A DNA stretch of 19,024 nt. Origin: Pseudomonas sp. SST3. GTDB taxonomy: Bacteria > Pseudomonadota > Gammaproteobacteria > Pseudomonadales > Pseudomonadaceae. The position numbers and the translations under genes are program-made. Shown one piece after another: positions 7,403-16,850 of this stretch. The stretch's first letter is position 1, and the number at the start of each line of letters is the position of its first letter. Under the pieces are notes generated by a model. The model was given only the letters and a program-made list of their open reading frames with translations. It was not told the origin of the DNA and made no database searches. The DNA lies in assembly GCF_003325755.1 (NCBI RefSeq), contig NZ_QORI02000038.1, positions 1-19,024 on the forward strand. The letters are read 5' to 3'.

Positions 7403-9625
7403 GTGCCGCAACCCATACTCCGCCTCGCCCTGCCCTCGCCACTGCGTAGGCTCTTCGACTATCTTCCCCCCGCCGATGTCCCGTACGCCGCGCTGCAGCC
7501 GGGCATGCGGCTGCGGGTCCCGTTCGGCCGGCGCGAAATCGTCGGAATTCTGGTGGAAGTCGTCAGCCACAGCGAGGTGCCCGAGGCGAAGCTCAAACCA
7601 GCGCTGGAGCTGCTTGACGCATACGCCCCACTGCCACCTGCATTGTTCAAGCTGTGCCTGTGGACGGCTCAGTATTACCAGCACAGCCTCGGCGATACGC
7701 TGAGCTGGGCGTTGCCGGCGCTGTTACGTCAGGGCGAGCCTGCTGAAGCAAGGCAGGAGCGTTTCTGGCATGTTGCAAACAACGCGCGACCGGAAGATCC
7801 GCGACTGAGCAGAGCGCCCCGCCAGCGCGAAGCGTTGAGGACCATCGCCCAGCACCCGCATGGCGTCGCCCACTCGCTGCTGAGCCAGCTTCAGCTGAGC
7901 AAGGACAGCCTCGACCTGTTATTGCAGAAAGGCCTGTTGCGCATCGAGACCCGCCGCTGCCATCAGACTCTGCGACATCAAGGCAGCTGGCTGCTGCAAC
8001 CGGAACTATCACTGAACCAGGAGCAAAGAGGCGCCGTCGAAGCCATCCGCGCATGCCTGGGTGGCTTCCAAACCTTTCTGCTGGCCGGCGTTACCGGCAG
8101 CGGCAAGACTGAAGTTTATCTGCAGCTGATTCACCATGTACTCGAAGCCGGCAAGCAGGCGCTGGTTCTGATCCCGGAGATCAATCTCGGACCGCAAACC
8201 CTGGCCCGCTTCGAGCAACGTTTCAACGCCCGCATCGCCCTGCTGCACTCCAACGTCAACGATCGTGAACGCCTGGACGCCTGGCTGGCGGCACGGGACG
8301 GCGAGGCAGATATCATCATCGGCACCCGTTCGGCGCTATTCACCCCGATGAAGAATCCGGGATTGATCATTCTCGACGAGGAGCACGACGCCTCCTATAA
8401 ACAGCAGGAGGGTCTGCGTTATCACGCCCGCGACCTCGCGGTGGTCAGGGCTCGCCAAGAGAATCTGCCGATTCTGCTCGGCTCGGCAACGCCGTCGCTT
8501 GAGAGCCTGCATAACGCCCACAGCGGCCGCTACGCATTGCTCAAGTTGACCCAGCGGGCCGGTGGCGCGCAGGCACCGCGCTTTCTACGCCTTGATGTGA
8601 AAAGCCGACCACTGGACTCGGGCATCTCCGGCCCGCTGCAGCAGGCCATGGCGCAGACACTCGCCGCAGGACAACAGGTGCTGGTGTTCCTGAATCGTCG
8701 CGGCTTTGCCCCTTCGCTGCTGTGTCACGATTGCGGCTGGCTTAGCCAGTGCCCACGCTGCGACGCGAGAATGACGCTGCACCAACGTCACAACGAGTTG
8801 CGCTGCCACCATTGCGGCCACGCAGAGCGCCCGCCGCGCAGCTGTCCGGAGTGCAACAAGCTCGACCTACGCCCTGTCGGCGCCGGCACTGAGCGCGCCG
8901 AAGAACGGCTGGGCATTATCTTTCCGGGCTACCCGGTGTTGCGCATCGATCGCGACAGCACCGCGCGCAAGGGCTCGATGGAGCAACTTCTCACCACCAT
9001 CAACCGCGGCGAGCCGTGCCTGCTGGTGGGCACCCAGATGCTCGCCAAGGGCCACCATTTCCCCCGCGTCACCCTGGTCGCCATCCTCGACGCGGACGGC
9101 GGGCTATTCTCTGCGGACTTCCGCGCCAGCGAGCGTATGGCGCAGCTGATCGTTCAGGTGGCTGGCCGCGCAGGTCGTGCCGAGGAAGCTGGCAAGGTGA
9201 TCATCCAGACCCACCTGGCCGACCATCCATTGTTGGTCCAACTGACCGAGCAAGGCTATTTCGCTTTTGCCGGCCAGGCCTTGAGCGAGCGCCGCGCCGC
9301 CGGCCTGCCCCCGTTCAGCTATCTCGTGCTGTTACGCGCCGAAGCGGGGAAACCCGGCCAGGCCGAAGATTTCCTCGACCAGGCTTGCAACCAGGCGGAA
9401 CAGCTCGTGGCGCAACTCGGTCTCGGCGGCATCGAGCTGCTGGGGCCAGTGCCCGCCCCAATGGAGCGACGCGCAGGGCGATTCCGTGCGCAGTTGCTGC
9501 TGCAGGCCAACGCCCGGGCGCCGCTGCACAAGCTGATGGGCACATGGCTGCCGCGGGTGGAAGCTTTGCCGGGCAGCCGTACTGTACGCTGGTCGCTGGA
9601 TGTCGATCCGATCGACCTGTTCTGA
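7403..9625 (+). CDS. priA: PriA, primosomal 3'-5' DNA helicase for replication restart
   Basis: PriA recognises abandoned replication forks and D-loops and reloads DnaB. This 740-residue protein has the N-terminal 3'BD/winged-helix region (PILRLALPSPLRRLFDY onward), a Walker A motif GSGKT (K235, T236), the DEEH box (D325-H328), and a zinc-binding insert running from C441/C444 (CHDCGW) to C481/C484 (SCPEC) with the expected paired cysteines. Helicase motifs GTQMLAKGHHFP and QVAGRAGR follow. The GTG at 7403 is chosen because AAGGA lies seven bases upstream and because it gives the family's usual length. The frame is open for 43 more codons to an ATG at 7274, but that peptide does not resemble PriA and would overlap the rpmE promoter. 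I found no convincing promoter for priA. Confidence 0.97.
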   Translation: MPQPILRLALPSPLRRLFDYLPPADVPYAALQPGMRLRVPFGRREIVGILVEVVSHSEVPEAKLKPALELLDAYAPLPPALFKLCLWTAQYYQHSLGDTLSWALPALLRQGEPAEARQERFWHVANNARPEDPRLSRAPRQREALRTIAQHPHGVAHSLLSQLQLSKDSLDLLLQKGLLRIETRRCHQTLRHQGSWLLQPELSLNQEQRGAVEAIRACLGGFQTFLLAGVTGSGKTEVYLQLIHHVLEAGKQALVLIPEINLGPQTLARFEQRFNARIALLHSNVNDRERLDAWLAARDGEADIIIGTRSALFTPMKNPGLIILDEEHDASYKQQEGLRYHARDLAVVRARQENLPILLGSATPSLESLHNAHSGRYALLKLTQRAGGAQAPRFLRLDVKSRPLDSGISGPLQQAMAQTLAAGQQVLVFLNRRGFAPSLLCHDCGWLSQCPRCDARMTLHQRHNELRCHHCGHAERPPRSCPECNKLDLRPVGAGTERAEERLGIIFPGYPVLRIDRDSTARKGSMEQLLTTINRGEPCLLVGTQMLAKGHHFPRVTLVAILDADGGLFSADFRASERMAQLIVQVAGRAGRAEEAGKVIIQTHLADHPLLVQLTEQGYFAFAGQALSERRAAGLPPFSYLVLLRAEAGKPGQAEDFLDQACNQAEQLVAQLGLGGIELLGPVPAPMERRAGRFRAQLLLQANARAPLHKLMGTWLPRVEALPGSRTVRWSLDVDPIDLF

Positions 9626-9670
9626 CACCTCCCGAATCCAACCACAAGCCACAACTAAGCGCCTTAAGCC

Positions 9671-9700
9671 TTGAAGCTTCGCCCCCCGGGCACCGATAAT
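9671..9700 (+). promoter_or_regulatory. Candidate sigma-70 promoter for argS
   Basis: TTGAAG (9671-9676) and GATAAT (9695-9700) are separated by 18 bases, about 40 bases before the argS ATG. Each box differs from consensus at one position. The TTG of the -35 box is also the first possible start codon of the argS frame, so a promoter here argues against that early start. Confidence 0.6.
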
Positions 9701-9742
9701 GTCCAGTTTTCGACCAAAGCCTCCGGGCCGACCGAGCAAACG

Positions 9743-11482
9743 ATGAAAGACAGCATTCGCGACCTGATCCAGCAAGCCCTGACCCGCCTCATCACCGAAG
9801 GCGTGCTGCCCGACGGATTGAGTCCGACGATCCAGGTGGAGAACACTCGCGACAAGACTCATGGTGACTTCGCCAGCAATATCGCCATGATGCTGGCCAA
9901 GCCAGCCGGGATGAAGCCCCGCGATCTTGCGCAGAAGCTCATCGAAGCATTGCCGGCCGATCCCAGCGTCAGCAAGGTGGAAATTGCCGGCCCGGGCTTT
10001 CTGAACTTCTTCCAGAACAGCGCCGCATTGGCTCAACGCCTCGATGCTGCCCTTGCCGACCCGCATCTGTGCGTCAGAAAGACAGGCCCGGCGCAGCGAG
10101 TCGTCGTCGACCTTTCCTCACCGAACCTGGCCAAGGAAATGCACGTCGGCCACCTGCGCTCGACGATTATCGGCGACGCCGTGGCGAGAGTGCTGGAGTA
10201 TCTCGGCGATGAGGTGATCCGCCAGAACCACGTCGGTGACTGGGGTACGCAGTTCGGCATGTTGTTGGCTTATCTCGAAGAAAACCCCGTCGCTGCCGAA
10301 AGCGAGCTGTCCGACCTCGAGCAGTTCTATCGCGCCGCCAAGCAGCGCTTCGACGACAGTGCCGAGTTCGCCGATCGAGCCCGCGAACTCGTGGTGAAAC
10401 TGCAAGCTGGCGACGCCGATTGCCTGCGCCTGTGGACGCGCTTCAACACGATTTCCCTTTCGCATTGCCAGAGGGTCTACGACCGCCTGAACGTCAAGCT
10501 GACGCCGGATGATGTCATGGGTGAAAGCGCCTATAACGCCGAGCTCGGGGACATCGTCGCGTCGCTTAAGGCCAAGGGCTTGCTGAGCGAAAGCAATGGC
10601 GCCCAGTGCGTCTTCCTTGAAGAGTTCAAGAACGCCGAAGGAAATCCGCTTCCGGTGATCGTCCAGAAAGCCGGCGGCGGCTACCTCTACGCCACCACCG
10701 ATCTGGCGTCCATGCGCTACCGCAGCCACCAATTGCACGCCGATCGCGCGCTGTATTTCGTCGACCAGCGCCAGGCCCTGCATTTCCAGATGGCCTTCGA
10801 GGTCGCACGCCGCGCCGGTTTCGTCCACAGCGACATGCAACTCGAGCACATGGGCTTCGGCACTATGAATGGTGCCGATGGCCGTCCCTTCAAGACCCGC
10901 GACGGCGGCACCGTAAAGCTGGTCGATCTGCTCGACGAAGCCGAACAGCGCGCCTACAGCCTGGTAAAAGGCAAGAACCCGGACCTGCAAGAAACCGAAC
11001 TGCGCCAGATTGCACGCGCCGTCGGCATCGGCGCCGTGAAGTACGCGGACCTGTCGAAGCACCGCACCAGCGATTACAGCTTCAACTTCGAGCAGATGCT
11101 CAGTTTCGAAGGCAACACCGCGCCCTACCTGCTTTACGCTTATACCCGCGTCGCCAGTGTGTTCCGCAAGCTAGGCACCAGCATGGACACGCTTGCTGGC
11201 GAAATACAGCTGGAAGCTGAACAGGAGCAGGCCCTGGGCGCAAAGCTCGCGCAGTTTGCGGAAGTACTGAATGGCGTAGGAGAGAAAGGGGTTCCGCATT
11301 TGCTGTGCAGTTACCTGTACGACCTCGCCGGTCTGTTCTCCAGCTTCTACGAGCACTGCCCAATACTGACCGCCAAGAGCGAAACCGAGAAACAGAGCCG
11401 CCTGCGCCTGGCCGCCCTGACCGGCAGAACCCTCAAGCAGGGCCTGGAGCTGCTTGGTCTGGAAACGCTGGAGCGGATGTAA
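9743..11482 (+). CDS. argS: Arginyl-tRNA synthetase
   Basis: This 579-residue class I aminoacyl-tRNA synthetase attaches arginine to tRNA-Arg in the cytoplasm. It has the N-terminal Add-1 domain ([10 protein letters not shown] onward, with [15 protein letters not shown]), the HIGH-type signature as HVGH at residues 134-137 ([11 protein letters not shown]), the [10 protein letters not shown] block, the [19 protein letters not shown] region where a degenerate KMSK loop lies, and the C-terminal DALR anticodon-binding domain. Length and start match pseudomonad ArgS. The ATG at 9743 is preferred over the TTG at 9671 because the added residues are not family-like and a probable promoter covers them. 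The downstream SPOR gene begins directly at its stop codon. Confidence 0.98.
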   Translation: MKDSIRDLIQQALTRLITEGVLPDGLSPTIQVENTRDKTHGDFASNIAMMLAKPAGMKPRDLAQKLIEALPADPSVSKVEIAGPGFLNFFQNSAALAQRLDAALADPHLCVRKTGPAQRVVVDLSSPNLAKEMHVGHLRSTIIGDAVARVLEYLGDEVIRQNHVGDWGTQFGMLLAYLEENPVAAESELSDLEQFYRAAKQRFDDSAEFADRARELVVKLQAGDADCLRLWTRFNTISLSHCQRVYDRLNVKLTPDDVMGESAYNAELGDIVASLKAKGLLSESNGAQCVFLEEFKNAEGNPLPVIVQKAGGGYLYATTDLASMRYRSHQLHADRALYFVDQRQALHFQMAFEVARRAGFVHSDMQLEHMGFGTMNGADGRPFKTRDGGTVKLVDLLDEAEQRAYSLVKGKNPDLQETELRQIARAVGIGAVKYADLSKHRTSDYSFNFEQMLSFEGNTAPYLLYAYTRVASVFRKLGTSMDTLAGEIQLEAEQEQALGAKLAQFAEVLNGVGEKGVPHLLCSYLYDLAGLFSSFYEHCPILTAKSETEKQSRLRLAALTGRTLKQGLELLGLETLERM

Positions 11483-12142
11483 GTGGCAACCAGGAAGAAA
11501 CCCGCCCCGAAGCGGGGCGCGAGCCGCTACCAGGCGCCGGCCAAGAAGCCCGTTCCCGGCTGGGTCTGGCTGGTTTGCGGCCTGGTCATCGGCGGCTTCA
11601 TCATGTTCCTGATGAATCTCGAACCCGGTGGGGACGAGATCAAGCGCGCCAAGGACATGCCCAAGCCCAAGGAGCAGCCGAAGCGCTCCGCGCCGGCAAC
11701 GGGCCAGCCGGCGAAGCCGAAGTACGACTTCTACACGCTATTGCCTGAGTCGGAAGTGATCCTGCCGCCAGAAGAGCCGAAGCCGGAGCCGCCAAAGCCC
11801 GTAACGCCCGAAGAAGCCGCCAAGATCGATGCGGCGCGCGCCGAAGCCGCATTGAATGGCCAGGTACCGCCGCCCCCACCGATGGTAGCCAAGGCGCCGG
11901 TCACCCAATTTTTCCTGCAGGCCGGTTCGTTCCGCAAGCAACCGGAAGCGGAAAAAGTCAGGGCACAGATCATCCTGCTGGGTCAGGATGTGCGAGTCGA
12001 GAACGTCACCGTGCGCGACGAAGACTGGTACCGGGTGTTGGTCGGCCCCTTCGCCAACCGCGAGCAGCTTGGCCAGGCGCAGAAGACCCTGTCGGCAAGC
12101 GGCTTCAACAACCTGCTGCTCCAGCAACGACAGGCGCGCTAA
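11483..12142 (+). CDS. FtsN-like SPOR-domain protein, inner-membrane anchored
   Basis: This 219-residue protein has a basic cytoplasmic N-terminus, one transmembrane helix at about residues 26-45 (GWVWLVCGLVIGGFIMFL), a proline- and lysine-rich periplasmic linker, the conserved peptide KYDFYTLLPE (80-89) seen in FtsN-like proteins, and a C-terminal SPOR domain (about 140-216) that binds denuded glycan strands at the septum. It probably acts in cell division or septal peptidoglycan remodelling. Whether it is the essential FtsN itself cannot be told from sequence alone, since pseudomonads have several SPOR proteins. The start is a GTG that abuts the argS stop (TAAGTG), so translation is probably coupled to argS. 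In Pseudomonas aeruginosa, as I recall, a SPOR gene also follows argS. Confidence 0.9.
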   Translation: MATRKKPAPKRGASRYQAPAKKPVPGWVWLVCGLVIGGFIMFLMNLEPGGDEIKRAKDMPKPKEQPKRSAPATGQPAKPKYDFYTLLPESEVILPPEEPKPEPPKPVTPEEAAKIDAARAEAALNGQVPPPPPMVAKAPVTQFFLQAGSFRKQPEAEKVRAQIILLGQDVRVENVTVRDEDWYRVLVGPFANREQLGQAQKTLSASGFNNLLLQQRQAR

Positions 12143-12168
12143 GCAGAGGCACCACTTCACTGAACATC

Positions 12169-12196
12169 ACGCAGGACGCCGAAACGGCGCCTGCGT
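12169..12196. terminator. Strong hairpin after the SPOR gene (possible terminator)
   Basis: The arms ACGCAGG (12169-12175) plus CGCCG (12177-12181), and CGGCG (12185-12189) plus CCTGCGT (12190-12196), pair around an AAA loop. This gives a 12-bp GC-rich stem with one bulged base. It lies between convergent genes but has no T tract on either side, so it is not a textbook intrinsic terminator. It may stall polymerase or protect 3' ends, or act with Rho. Confidence 0.5.
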
Positions 12197-12227
12197 CGTA
12201 ACGGCCACTACACTCAGGTTAACGCCC

Positions 12228-13199
12228 CTAGCGCTCCCGTGGCGCATAGGCAAACACGTCTGCACGCATCTGCGTCGCATCCATCCCCGCCTCGACCAAG
12301 GCGTCCAGCGTGCCGTAGATCATTGCAGGAGAGCCGCTGGCATAGACATAAACCGGCTTGAGATCGGCGAAGTCTTCGCAAACGGCCTCGTGCAGCATGC
12401 CGCAACGCCCCTGCCAGCCACAGACATCGCTAACGATCTGATGGAGCGTGAGGTTGGGCATGCGCTGCCATTCGCTCCAATGCGGCAATTGATAGAAATC
12501 TTCCGGCCGGCGCACGCCCCAGTACAGGTGCACCGGATGGGCGAAGCCTTCGGCCCGGCAATGCTCGATCAGGCTATGCATTTGCGCCATGCCGGTTCCC
12601 GCCGCGATCAGCACCAACGGACCATCTGGCAGCTCGGCCAAGTGCGTGTCGCCGAACGGCATCTGTACCTTGGCCATGCCCTGGCGCCGGATGTAATCGA
12701 GCAAACCGATCGCCGACGGCTCTCGCGCCAGCACATGCAACTCCAGCTCTCGCCCACGTCCAGGTGCGGATGCCAGAGAAAACGCGCTGAACTCACCGTC
12801 CTCCCGCTCCAGCAGCAGATATTGGCCGGCGTGATAGCGCAGCGGCTTGCCGGCAGGTGCACGGAGCAACAGGCGAAATACGTCGCCACCCACATCATCA
12901 CAACTGACCAACTGGCAGCTGAACGTCCGTACCGGCAGCTCGCCAGGCGCGAGAACGCCGTCCCATAGCAGAACGCAGTCCTCCTCGGGCTCGGCCAGGC
13001 AGGCGAAGACCTCGCCATGGTCGTGGCTTTCGCCGCGCTGGCGCACCCGGCCGTTGACCAGCAGGGCGGCGCAGATAAGGCAGTTGCCATTACGGCACGC
13101 CTGCGGGCAGTCGTAACCCAGACGCCGAGCGGCGTCGAGTATCAACTCGCCAGGTTGGACTTCCAGCACCGCGCCGGAGGGTTGCAGCGTAACTTTCAT
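12228..13199 (-). CDS. Ferredoxin-flavin reductase fusion (Fre/AscD-like), neighbour of ubiD
   Basis: This 323-residue protein joins a plant-type 2Fe-2S ferredoxin domain (about residues 1-85; CRNGNCLIC gives C35, C40, C43, with C67 as the likely fourth ligand) to a flavin/NAD(P)H oxidoreductase module (about 90-323). The latter has GQYLLLE, FSAFSLASAP (137-146), AAGTGMAQMHSLIEH and LYWGVRRPEDFYQL, the last close to E. coli Fre. It is usually labelled CDP-6-deoxy-glucoseen reductase, but no deoxysugar genes are present here. It begins 33 bases after ubiD on the same strand, with AGG upstream of the ATG. E. coli also pairs fre with ubiD, so a role in reducing flavin for the UbiX/UbiD cofactor is a reasonable inference. 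The usual RxYS flavin motif reads SAFS, and the usual C-terminal CGxP reads SGSP. Confidence 0.85.
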   Translation of the reverse strand: MKVTLQPSGAVLEVQPGELILDAARRLGYDCPQACRNGNCLICAALLVNGRVRQRGESHDHGEVFACLAEPEEDCVLLWDGVLAPGELPVRTFSCQLVSCDDVGGDVFRLLLRAPAGKPLRYHAGQYLLLEREDGEFSAFSLASAPGRGRELELHVLAREPSAIGLLDYIRRQGMAKVQMPFGDTHLAELPDGPLVLIAAGTGMAQMHSLIEHCRAEGFAHPVHLYWGVRRPEDFYQLPHWSEWQRMPNLTLHQIVSDVCGWQGRCGMLHEAVCEDFADLKPVYVYASGSPAMIYGTLDALVEAGMDATQMRADVFAYAPRER

Positions 13200-13232
13200 T
13201 TATTCAAAAACCTGAATTAACGACTACGGTCA

Positions 13233-14699
13233 TCAGTCGATGCCCAGCTCGGCCCAGAGTTCGTCGACTCGACGCTTCACCGCCTCGTCCTGAACGATGG
13301 CGCGACCCCATTCCCGATTGGTCTCGCCCGGCCATTTATGCGTGGCATCGAGCCCCATCTTGCTACCCAGACCGGAAACCGGGGAGGCAAAATCCAGATA
13401 ATCGATGGGCGTGTTTTCGATTAGGACGGTATCGCGCTTAGGGTCCATCCGCGTGGTGATCGCCCAGATAACATCGTTCCAGTCGCGAGCATTGATGTCG
13501 TCGTCGGTGACAATGACGAACTTCGTGTACATGAACTGCCGCAGGAAGCTCCATACACCCAGCATCACGCGCTTGGCATGGCCGGGGTATTGCTTCTTCA
13601 TGGTGACTACCGCCATGCGGTAGGAGCAGCCTTCGGGCGGCAGATAGAAATCGGTGATTTCCGGAAACTGCTTCTGCAGGATCGGCACGAAAACTTCATT
13701 GAGCGCCACGCCCAGAATAGCCGGCTCATCCGGCGGCCGGCCGGTGTAAGTACTGTGGTAGATCGCATCTCGGCGCTTGGTGATGCGCTCGACAGTTAAT
13801 ACCGGGAAGCGATCGACCTCGTTGTAGTAACCGGTGTGATCTCCGTACGGCCCTTCATCGGCCATCTCACCCGGCTGAATGTAGCCCTCGAGCACGATCT
13901 CGGCGCCGGCCGGCACCTGCAGATCGCTGCCGCGGCATTTGACTAGCTCGGTACGACTTCCGCGCAGAAGCCCGGCAAAGGCGTACTCCGACAGCGAATC
14001 GGGAACGGGCGTGACCGCGCCCAGAATGGTGGCCGGATCCGCACCGAGCGCCACCGCGACGGGATACGGGCGGTCCGGGTATTTCTCGCACCACTCGCGG
14101 AAATCCAGCGCACCGCCACGGTGGCTGAGCCAGCGCATGATGACTTTGTTGCGGCCGATCACCTGCTGACGATAGATACCGAGATTCTGTCGCTCTTTAT
14201 TGGGCCCCTTGGTGATGGTCAGCCCCCAGGTGATCAGAGGTCCGACATCGCCCGGCCAGCAGGTCTGAACCGGCAATGTCGACAGGTCGACGTCCTCGCC
14301 TTCCAGGATCACTTCCTGGCACGGCGCATCCTTGAGCACCTTGGGCGCCATGCTGATGACCTTTTTGTAGATCGGCAGCTTGCTCCAGGCATCCTTCAGC
14401 CCCTTCGGCGGCTCCGGCTCCTTGAGGAAGGCCAGCAGTTTGCCGATCTCGCGCAACTCAGAAACCTCTTCGGCCCCCATCCCCAAGGCGACTCGTTTGG
14501 GCGTGCCGAACAGATTGCCAAGCACAGGCATATCGAAACCAGTGGGGTTCTCGAAGAGCAGCGCCGGACCTTGCTTGCGCAGGGTTCGGTCGCAGATTTC
14601 AGTCATCTCCAGAACGGGAGAGACCGCGGTCGAGACGCGCTTGAGTTCGCCGCGCTGTTCCAGGCCGCTGATAAAGTCGCGCAAATCGCGGTACTGCAT
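13233..14699 (-). CDS. ubiD: UbiD, prenylated-FMN-dependent 3-octaprenyl-4-hydroxybenzoate decarboxylase
   Basis: This 488-residue protein matches UbiD along its length. It has the start [10 protein letters not shown], the prFMN/metal-binding stretch [19 protein letters not shown] followed by HRGGA, and the acidic catalytic block [16 protein letters not shown]. UbiD removes the ring carboxylate during ubiquinone biosynthesis, using the prenylated flavin made by UbiX. I start it at the ATG at 14699: GAGG lies seven bases upstream and the length fits the family. An in-frame ATG five codons earlier (14714) overlaps that site. The gene is followed by the ferredoxin-reductase gene in what looks like a two-gene operon, separated from rho upstream by a terminator and its own promoter. 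Confidence 0.97.
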   Translation of the reverse strand: MQYRDLRDFISGLEQRGELKRVSTAVSPVLEMTEICDRTLRKQGPALLFENPTGFDMPVLGNLFGTPKRVALGMGAEEVSELREIGKLLAFLKEPEPPKGLKDAWSKLPIYKKVISMAPKVLKDAPCQEVILEGEDVDLSTLPVQTCWPGDVGPLITWGLTITKGPNKERQNLGIYRQQVIGRNKVIMRWLSHRGGALDFREWCEKYPDRPYPVAVALGADPATILGAVTPVPDSLSEYAFAGLLRGSRTELVKCRGSDLQVPAGAEIVLEGYIQPGEMADEGPYGDHTGYYNEVDRFPVLTVERITKRRDAIYHSTYTGRPPDEPAILGVALNEVFVPILQKQFPEITDFYLPPEGCSYRMAVVTMKKQYPGHAKRVMLGVWSFLRQFMYTKFVIVTDDDINARDWNDVIWAITTRMDPKRDTVLIENTPIDYLDFASPVSGLGSKMGLDATHKWPGETNREWGRAIVQDEAVKRRVDELWAELGID

Positions 14700-14738
14700 G
14701 CTTGAGCCTCGCATGGGCCGGCAGGTGTCGGGGCGACG

Positions 14739-14766
14739 AGTTTAGCCTTGGCGCGGGCCGATTCAA
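14739..14766 (-). promoter_or_regulatory. Candidate sigma-70 promoter for ubiD and the reductase gene
   Basis: On the minus strand, TTGAAT (14766-14761) and TAAACT (14744-14739) are 16 bases apart. They lie between the rho terminator and the ubiD ATG, and transcription would start near 14732. Both boxes match consensus at four or more positions. Confidence 0.55.
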
Positions 14767-14781
14767 AACCTGCAGACAGAC

Positions 14782-14804
14782 AAAGGCCGGGGTTTCCCCG
14801 GCCT
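14782..14804 (-). terminator. Intrinsic terminator of rho
   Basis: AGGCCGGGG (14804-14796 on the minus strand) pairs with CCCCGGCCT (14792-14784) around a 3-base AAA loop, 19 bases beyond the rho stop codon. The 3' arm continues into TTTGTCTG, a short and imperfect T tract. The 9-bp GC-rich stem is strong. Confidence 0.75.
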
Positions 14805-14823
14805 CGGTGACATGACCAGACGC

Positions 14824-16083
<1,260 letters not shown>

Positions 16084-16118
16084 AGAAAGAGATCAGGAAG
16101 GATGAAGAAAGCGATTAG
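16084..16118 (-). promoter_or_regulatory. Pyrimidine-rich end of the rho leader (possible rut-like site)
   Basis: The 35 bases just before the rho ATG, read on the minus strand, are almost all C and T with very few G (for example CTTTCTTCATCCTTCC, then CTCTTTCT directly at the ATG). C-rich, G-poor, unstructured RNA with many YC dinucleotides is what Rho binds. No Shine-Dalgarno sequence is present. The rut function is inferred. Confidence 0.4.
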
Positions 16119-16226
16119 CTTGAGGAAGCCGCGCAGCAAGAGACGAACAGGTTCGTTGTGCTTTTAGAGGCTGAAGTGCGTCGGCGACGGCATGCAGAGG
16201 GCGACGGAAGAAACGTCGCGAGGCCG

Positions 16227-16255
16227 AATTTAGCACTGTGCAGACGAAGCGTCCA
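16227..16255 (-). promoter_or_regulatory. Probable rho promoter with extended -10
   Basis: On the minus strand, TGGACG (16255-16250) and TAAATT (16232-16227) are 17 bases apart, and TGC directly precedes the -10 box, giving an extended -10. It sits just past the trxA terminator, making rho a separate transcript with a leader of about 140 bases. Confidence 0.55.
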
Positions 16256-16262
16256 CCCTACC

Positions 16263-16296
16263 GTAAAAAAAAGCCCCCGCATGTTGCGAGGGCTTT
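16263..16296 (-). terminator. Intrinsic terminator of trxA
   Basis: AAAGCCCTCGC (16296-16286 on the minus strand) pairs with GCGGGGGCTTT (16280-16270) through 11 pairs including one T-G wobble, around a 5-base loop. Eight T residues end the structure. It lies 17 bases after the trxA stop and is a textbook intrinsic terminator. Confidence 0.92.
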
Positions 16297-16313
16297 GAAA
16301 ACAGCGTGTTCGA

Positions 16314-16640
16314 TCAGATGTTGCTGTCAAGGAATGCAGCCAACTGCGACTTCGACAGAGCGCCTACCTTGGTGGCCTCGACGTTGCCATTCTTGAACAG
16401 CATCAGTGTCGGAATACCACGAACGCCATATTTCGGCGGGGTTTCCTGGTTCTCGTCGATGTTCAGCTTGCAGACCTTGAGCTTGCCTTCGTAGTCCTTG
16501 GCAATCTCGTCAAGCACCGGAGCGATCATCTTGCAGGGGCCGCACCATTCGGCCCAGTAATCGACCAGCACCGGGCCGTCAGCCTGGAGCACGTCCTGCT
16601 CGAAGCTGCTGTCGCTGACATTATTGATGTATTCGCTCAT
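16314..16640 (-). CDS. trxA: Thioredoxin 1
   Basis: This 108-residue cytoplasmic protein disulphide reductase has the canonical active site WCGPC (C33 and C36) in [12 protein letters not shown], the buried acid D27, and the cis-proline loop GIPTLML. Length and sequence match TrxA of gammaproteobacteria. It passes electrons from thioredoxin reductase to ribonucleotide reductase, methionine sulphoxide reductases and others. The ATG at 16640 has GGAG eight bases upstream. It lies upstream of rho on the same strand but is separated from it by its own terminator and by a rho promoter. It is divergent from ppx. Confidence 0.99.
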   Translation of the reverse strand: MSEYINNVSDSSFEQDVLQADGPVLVDYWAEWCGPCKMIAPVLDEIAKDYEGKLKVCKLNIDENQETPPKYGVRGIPTLMLFKNGNVEATKVGALSKSQLAAFLDSNI

Positions 16641-16675
16641 GGAGTTTCTCCAGGGTCAAAACCGAAAGTGACGCC

Positions 16676-16704
16676 ATCATAGCCCGGCTGGGGGCGGATC
16701 GAAA
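16676..16704 (-). promoter_or_regulatory. Candidate trxA promoter
   Basis: On the minus strand, TTTCGA (16704-16699) and TATGAT (16681-16676) are 17 bases apart, with a predicted start near 16669 and a leader of about 30 bases that carries the GGAG ribosome binding site. The -10 box matches at five of six positions and the -35 is weak. On the plus strand of this 210-base divergent gap, a TATAAC at 16763-16768 could serve ppx but lacks a fitting -35. Confidence 0.45.
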
Positions 16705-16850
16705 GCCGCAGCCTGTCGCCTGATCGATCACGGCTTGGAGACCGGCCGCGACCGTTCGGGTCTATAACCGGACGGTCCGCATGGGTGCTGCGCGTTGGCG
16801 GATGCCGATGATCATGTCAGGATGTCGGGGTTTTGCACAGAGACTGCCCC

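Noticed and set aside
10118..11062. 314-codon open frame on the minus strand opposite argS
   Set aside because: It is a shadow of argS, with no motif and no promoter.
11988..12968. 326-codon plus-strand frame crossing from the SPOR gene into the reductase gene
   Set aside because: It spans two convergent real genes in the wrong frame and strand and has no domain signature.
16164..16193. Nine-codon minus-strand frame (MPSPTHFSL) in the rho leader, as a possible RhoL-type leader peptide
   Set aside because: It has no ribosome binding site and is too short to distinguish from chance. E. coli rhoL is longer.
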